From assembly GCF_002198655.1 (NCBI RefSeq), contig NZ_MWLN01000186.1, positions 1 through 64,000 of the forward strand: a DNA stretch of 64,000 nt, written 5' to 3'. A model generated the notes under the pieces. It was not told the origin of the DNA, did no database searches, and saw only the letters and a list, made by a program, of their open reading frames with translations. Source of the stretch: Kineosporia sp. A_224 (GTDB taxonomy: Bacteria; Actinomycetota; Actinomycetes; Actinomycetales; Kineosporiaceae). Each line of letters starts with the position of its first letter. The first letter of the stretch is position 1. This document shows positions 61,165 to 64,000 of the stretch, piece after piece. The position numbers and the translations under genes are program-made.

Positions 61165-62402
61165 CCGAGGGCGACGTCGAGCGACTCCAGCCCGCGGATG
61201 ACGAACTCCGGGCGCCGTACCGGTTCCTGGGCGAGCACGATCCCCGGCATCCGGGTGCGCAGCGCCGCGAGCACCGACTGGATCTCGACGCGGGCCAGTG
61301 GGGCGCCGAGGCAGAAGTGGATGCCGGCACCGAAGCCGAGGTGCGGGTTGGGCGTACGGCCGACGTCGAACCGGTCCGGGTCGGCGAAGACGGCAGGGTC
61401 CCGGTTCGCGGCGCCGAGCAGCGCAGCGACCTTCTCCCCTGCCCGGACGACGGTGCCGGCGACCTCGACGTCCCGGGTCGCCGTCCGCTCGAAGAGCTGG
61501 AGCGAGGAGTCGAACCGGAGCATCTCCTCGGTCGCCGCCGGCACGAGGCCCGCGTCGGCGACGACCCGCTCCCACTGGTCGCGGTGGCGGAGCATCGCGA
61601 GCATCCCGTTGCCGACGACGTTGACCGTCGCCTCGTGCCCGGCCATGAGCAGCAGCACGCAGGTGCCGACGATCTCGTCCTCGGTGAGCCGGTCCTCCCC
61701 GTCGGACGCGGCGACGAGGTCGCTCACCATGTCGTCCTCGCGGGGGTGCGCCCGCCGGTCGGCGACGAGCTCGCGCAGGTAGGCCACGAACGCCGCGGAC
61801 GCCGCCTCCGCCTGCGTGCGGCGGGTCTCGTCGAGCCCGTACTCGTACATCTTGACGATCGCGTTCGACCACGGCCGCAGGTGCACCCGGTCGTGCGGCG
61901 GCACGTTGAGCAGCTGGGCGATGACCTCGACGGGCAGCGGCTCGGCGACCGCGGCGATGAGGTCCGCGGCACCGGTGCCCGGGCCGCCCGCGTCCCCGGC
62001 CGGCGGGTCGCCGCCGTCCCGGAGCCGGTCGACGAGGTCGGCGACGAGCGAGTCGGCGAGGTCGCCGATCCAGGGCCGCATCCGCTCGACGTGCCCGCGG
62101 CCGAACGCCCCGGCGACGAGGCGGCGCAGCCGGGTGTGCGTCGGCGGCTCGTTCTCGAGGATCGACGTCCGGTGGAGCATGTTGAACGCCGGGAACTGCT
62201 CGGCGGGCTCCTTGTCCTTCCAGATCCGGCCCAGCCCGCGGTCCCGGAACACGGCGTCGCACGCCGCGTGCGAGACCGCGACGTGCAGCCCCATCGTGTC
62301 GTGCCGGTGCACCTCGCCCTGCGCCCGCAGCGCGGCGAACGCCGGGTACGGGTCGGCGAGGAACGACAGGTCGGCGGGGTCGAAGAGCATGGTCGCGGAC
62401 AT
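61161..62402 (-). CDS. Cytochrome P450
   Basis: 413 aa soluble bacterial P450. I-helix oxygen-binding LLMAGHEATVN, K-helix EEMLRFD (ExxR), and the heme loop FGAGIHFCLGAPLAR with C364 as thiolate ligand. NEPPTHTRLRRLVAGAF is typical of the CYP107-like group. Needs a ferredoxin partner; none is adjacent. First gene of an operon with the P-loop kinase and divergent from a PPOX-type protein. Confidence 0.95.
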   Translation of the reverse strand: MSATMLFDPADLSFLADPYPAFAALRAQGEVHRHDTMGLHVAVSHAACDAVFRDRGLGRIWKDKEPAEQFPAFNMLHRTSILENEPPTHTRLRRLVAGAFGRGHVERMRPWIGDLADSLVADLVDRLRDGGDPPAGDAGGPGTGAADLIAAVAEPLPVEVIAQLLNVPPHDRVHLRPWSNAIVKMYEYGLDETRRTQAEAASAAFVAYLRELVADRRAHPREDDMVSDLVAASDGEDRLTEDEIVGTCVLLLMAGHEATVNVVGNGMLAMLRHRDQWERVVADAGLVPAATEEMLRFDSSLQLFERTATRDVEVAGTVVRAGEKVAALLGAANRDPAVFADPDRFDVGRTPNPHLGFGAGIHFCLGAPLARVEIQSVLAALRTRMPGIVLAQEPVRRPEFVIRGLESLDVALG

Positions 62403-62421
62403 GGGTGCACGGTAGCCGGGC

Positions 62422-62427
62422 TAGGGT
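62422..62427 (+). promoter_or_regulatory. Candidate -10 box, leaderless
   Basis: TAGGGT followed by 7 nt and ATG 62435, within the 32-bp space to the divergent P450 gene. Confidence 0.45.
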
Positions 62428-62434
62428 CGCGGCC

Positions 62435-62902
62435 ATGGCACGGACGATTGCGACGAACACGACGGTCGACCTCGACGGGCTGCTGGAGTTCGCCCGCCCG
62501 CGACACCACGGCATCCTGCTGACCCGCCGCGAGGACGGGTCTCCGCAGGGCTCGCCGGTGACGATGGGCGTCGACCCGCAGGGCCGGATCGTCGTGTCGA
62601 CCTACCCGGACCGGGCGAAAGCGGTCAACGCGCGGCGCGACCCGCGGGTGAGCGTCGTCGTCCTCTCCGACGACTTCGGCGGCGCCTGGGTGCAGATCGA
62701 CGGCGAGGCCGAGGTGATCGACCCGCCGGACTCCGTCGAGCCGCTCGTCGAGTACTTCCGCTGCATCTCCGGCGAGCACCCGGACTGGAGCGAGTACCGC
62801 GCCGCCATGGTGAAGCAGGCGAAGTCGCTCATCCGGGTCACGCCGACGCGCTGGTCGCCGGTCGCCACGGGCGGGTTCCCGGCCCGCCTCGCCGAGGACT
62901 GA
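62435..62902 (+). CDS. PPOX-class F420/flavin-dependent protein
   Basis: 155 aa split-barrel protein: LEFARPRHHGILLTRREDGSPQGSPVTMGVDPQGRIVVSTYPDRAKAVNARRDPRVSVVVLSDDFGGAWVQIDGEAEVID, ending RVTPTRWSPVATGGFPAR. PPOX-class F420-dependent oxidoreductase family (Rv1155-like). Divergent from the P450 operon. Confidence 0.9.
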   Translation: MARTIATNTTVDLDGLLEFARPRHHGILLTRREDGSPQGSPVTMGVDPQGRIVVSTYPDRAKAVNARRDPRVSVVVLSDDFGGAWVQIDGEAEVIDPPDSVEPLVEYFRCISGEHPDWSEYRAAMVKQAKSLIRVTPTRWSPVATGGFPARLAED

Positions 62903-62929
62903 CCCACGCAGCGCGCACTGCCCCGGAAC

Positions 62930-62969
62930 GTGGAAACTCCGCCGCACCAGGGTGTGGCGGAGTTTCCAC
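62930..62969. terminator. Bidirectional terminator, 14-bp perfect stem
   Basis: GTGGAAACTCCGCC at 62930-62943 pairs with GGCGGAGTTTCCAC at 62956-62969. The 12-nt loop can pair further (CACC/GGTG). It lies between convergent genes. Confidence 0.88.
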
Positions 62970-62999
62970 GCTGACCGGTTCCGGCCCTGACGGACGGCG

Positions 63000-64000
63000 T
63001 CAGGCGGGGACCACCGGGATCGCCGCGATGGACTCGGCGAACCGGGCCGAGGTGACGTCCTCGTCCGTCATCCGCCCCGACAGGTACGCGTCGTACGACG
63101 CGAGGTCGAGGTGGCCGTGGCCGCAGAGCGCGGTGAGGATGACCTTCTCCTCGCCGGACTCCTTGCACGCCAGCGCCTCCCGGATGCACGCGGCGATCGC
63201 GTGCGTCGGCTCCGGCGCCGGGACGATGCCCTCGGTGCGGGCGAACTGGATCGCCGCGCTGAAGCACTCGGTCTGCGGCAGGGCGAGCGCCTCGATGAGC
63301 CCGAGCTCGTAGATGTGCGAGATGAGCGGGCTCATGCCGTGGTACCGCAGGCCACCGGCGTGGATCGGGTCCGGGATGAAGTCGTGGCCGAGCGTGTGCA
63401 TCTTCATGAGCGGCGTCATGCCGGCCGTGTCGCCGAAGTCGTAGGCGTACACACCCTGCGTGAGCGAAGGGCAGGACGCCGGCTCGACGGCGCGGATCGT
63501 CGGGTTCATCTTCCCGGCCATCTTCTCCCGCAGGAACGGGAACGTCAGCCCGCCGAAGTTCGAGCCGCCGCCGGTGCAGCCGACGATGACGTCGGGCGCC
63601 AGGCCCAGCTTCGCGAACTGGAGCAGGGCCTCCTCACCGATGATCGTCTGGTGCAGCAGCACATGGTTGAGCACGCTGCCGAGCGCGTACCGGATCTCCG
63701 GGTCCTGCGCCGCGACCTCCACGGCCTCGCTGATCGCGATGCCGAGCGAGCCGGGGTGGTCCGGGTGACCGGCGAGCAGCGCGCGGCCGGCGTTCGTCAG
63801 GTCGGACGGCGAGCGGTGCACGGTGCCGCCGAACGTCTCGATCATGATGCGCCGGTAGGGCTTGGCGTCGTAGCTCGCGCCGACCTGCCACACCTCGCAC
63901 TCGAGTCCGTACTGGGCGCAGGCGAACGCGAGCGCGGTCCCCCACTGCCCGGCGCCGGTCTCGGTCGTCAGCTTCTTCACGCCGGCCTTGGCGTTGTAGT
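63000..64000 (-). CDS. TrpB-like pyridoxal-phosphate enzyme (TrpB2), 5'-truncated by window edge
   Basis: At least 333 aa of the C-terminal part. Type-II PLP enzyme: KKLTTETGAGQWGTALAFACAQYGLECEVW, GTVHRSPSDLTNAGRALL, VGCTGGGSNFGGLTFPF (phosphate-binding glycines), AGGLRYHGMSPLISHIYELGL and ALCGHGHLDLASYDAYL. The sequence HAGGLRYHG marks the TrpB2 branch, which can act as tryptophan synthase beta or a serine dehydratase-like enzyme. The N-terminus lies beyond the window. Confidence 0.92.
   Translation of the reverse strand, partial: YNAKAGVKKLTTETGAGQWGTALAFACAQYGLECEVWQVGASYDAKPYRRIMIETFGGTVHRSPSDLTNAGRALLAGHPDHPGSLGIAISEAVEVAAQDPEIRYALGSVLNHVLLHQTIIGEEALLQFAKLGLAPDVIVGCTGGGSNFGGLTFPFLREKMAGKMNPTIRAVEPASCPSLTQGVYAYDFGDTAGMTPLMKMHTLGHDFIPDPIHAGGLRYHGMSPLISHIYELGLIEALALPQTECFSAAIQFARTEGIVPAPEPTHAIAACIREALACKESGEEKVILTALCGHGHLDLASYDAYLSGRMTDEDVTSARFAESIAAIPVVPA

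Noticed and set aside
1-64000. tRNA, rRNA and CRISPR arrays
   Set aside because: No cloverleaf, rRNA block or regularly spaced repeat was seen on reading; a tRNAscan or CRISPR search was not possible here.

Overview
The window is chromosomal DNA of a very GC-rich actinobacterium. The signs are rbpA, the rpsF-ssb ribosomal locus preceded by a GT87-type membrane protein, the lnt / polyprenol-phosphate-mannose synthase / fxsA cluster, F420-type oxidoreductases, VanY-type secreted peptidases and many genes that look leaderless. A Micrococcales/Cellulomonadaceae-like host is plausible, but I cannot name the genus. Both ends cut genes: ssb on the left and a TrpB-like enzyme on the right.

Layout. 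0-3.4 kb: ssb, rpsF and two membrane-protein genes whose junction lacks a stop codon. 3.4-6.9 kb: an accessory patch with an orphan gene, an IS630-family element, a MerB-like gene starting 12 bp from the element, and fragments of two genes that are intact elsewhere in the window. 6.9-9.6 kb: a YCII/DGPF protein, an ECF42-like sigma factor and a DUF6585-like protein. 9.6-12.3 kb: divergent kamA and kdd. 12.3-17.9 kb: small unknowns, a methyltransferase, a frameshifted ECF sigma factor with its downstream membrane protein, a methyltransferase pseudogene and a LysR regulator. 17.9-24.3 kb: a YeiH-type exporter, an amidohydrolase, a PlsC-type acyltransferase, then kamD-kamE-kal. 24.3-30 kb: a gene-free regulatory stretch, lnt-ppm-fxsA, a strong terminator, rbpA and a UMF1-type transporter. 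30-35 kb: a VanY peptidase, an ArsR / His-rich CDF zinc module and a chemoreceptor. 35-40.2 kb: AraC-VOC-UvrA-like genes, then dapA and a LysR gene, each ending inside a copy of a 72-bp palindromic repeat. 40.2-44.1 kb: an SRPBCC-ArsR-SRPBCC operon divergent from a DrrAB-like exporter, with duplicated operators between. 44-64 kb: a mosaic of acetyltransferases, hydrolases, membrane proteins, DDAH, a VWA protein, pyruvate carboxylase, an F420 oxidoreductase, a PilZ protein, TetR, a P450 with a P-loop kinase, a PPOX-type protein and TrpB2.

The most coherent biology is a lysine fermentation-type route (kamA, kamDE, kdd, kal) in two blocks about 9 kb apart. The cleavage enzyme Kce is not in the window. 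A second theme is readable transcription control: a SigR-type promoter at rbpA, at least ten genes with a TAnnnT box 6-8 nt before the start codon, and several perfect palindromes in divergent promoter regions next to LysR and ArsR genes.

Three loci (2.3 kb, 14.9 kb, 16.4 kb) carry apparent frame breaks. The third also has an in-frame stop, so it is a real pseudogene. The first two could be assembly errors or genuine lesions.
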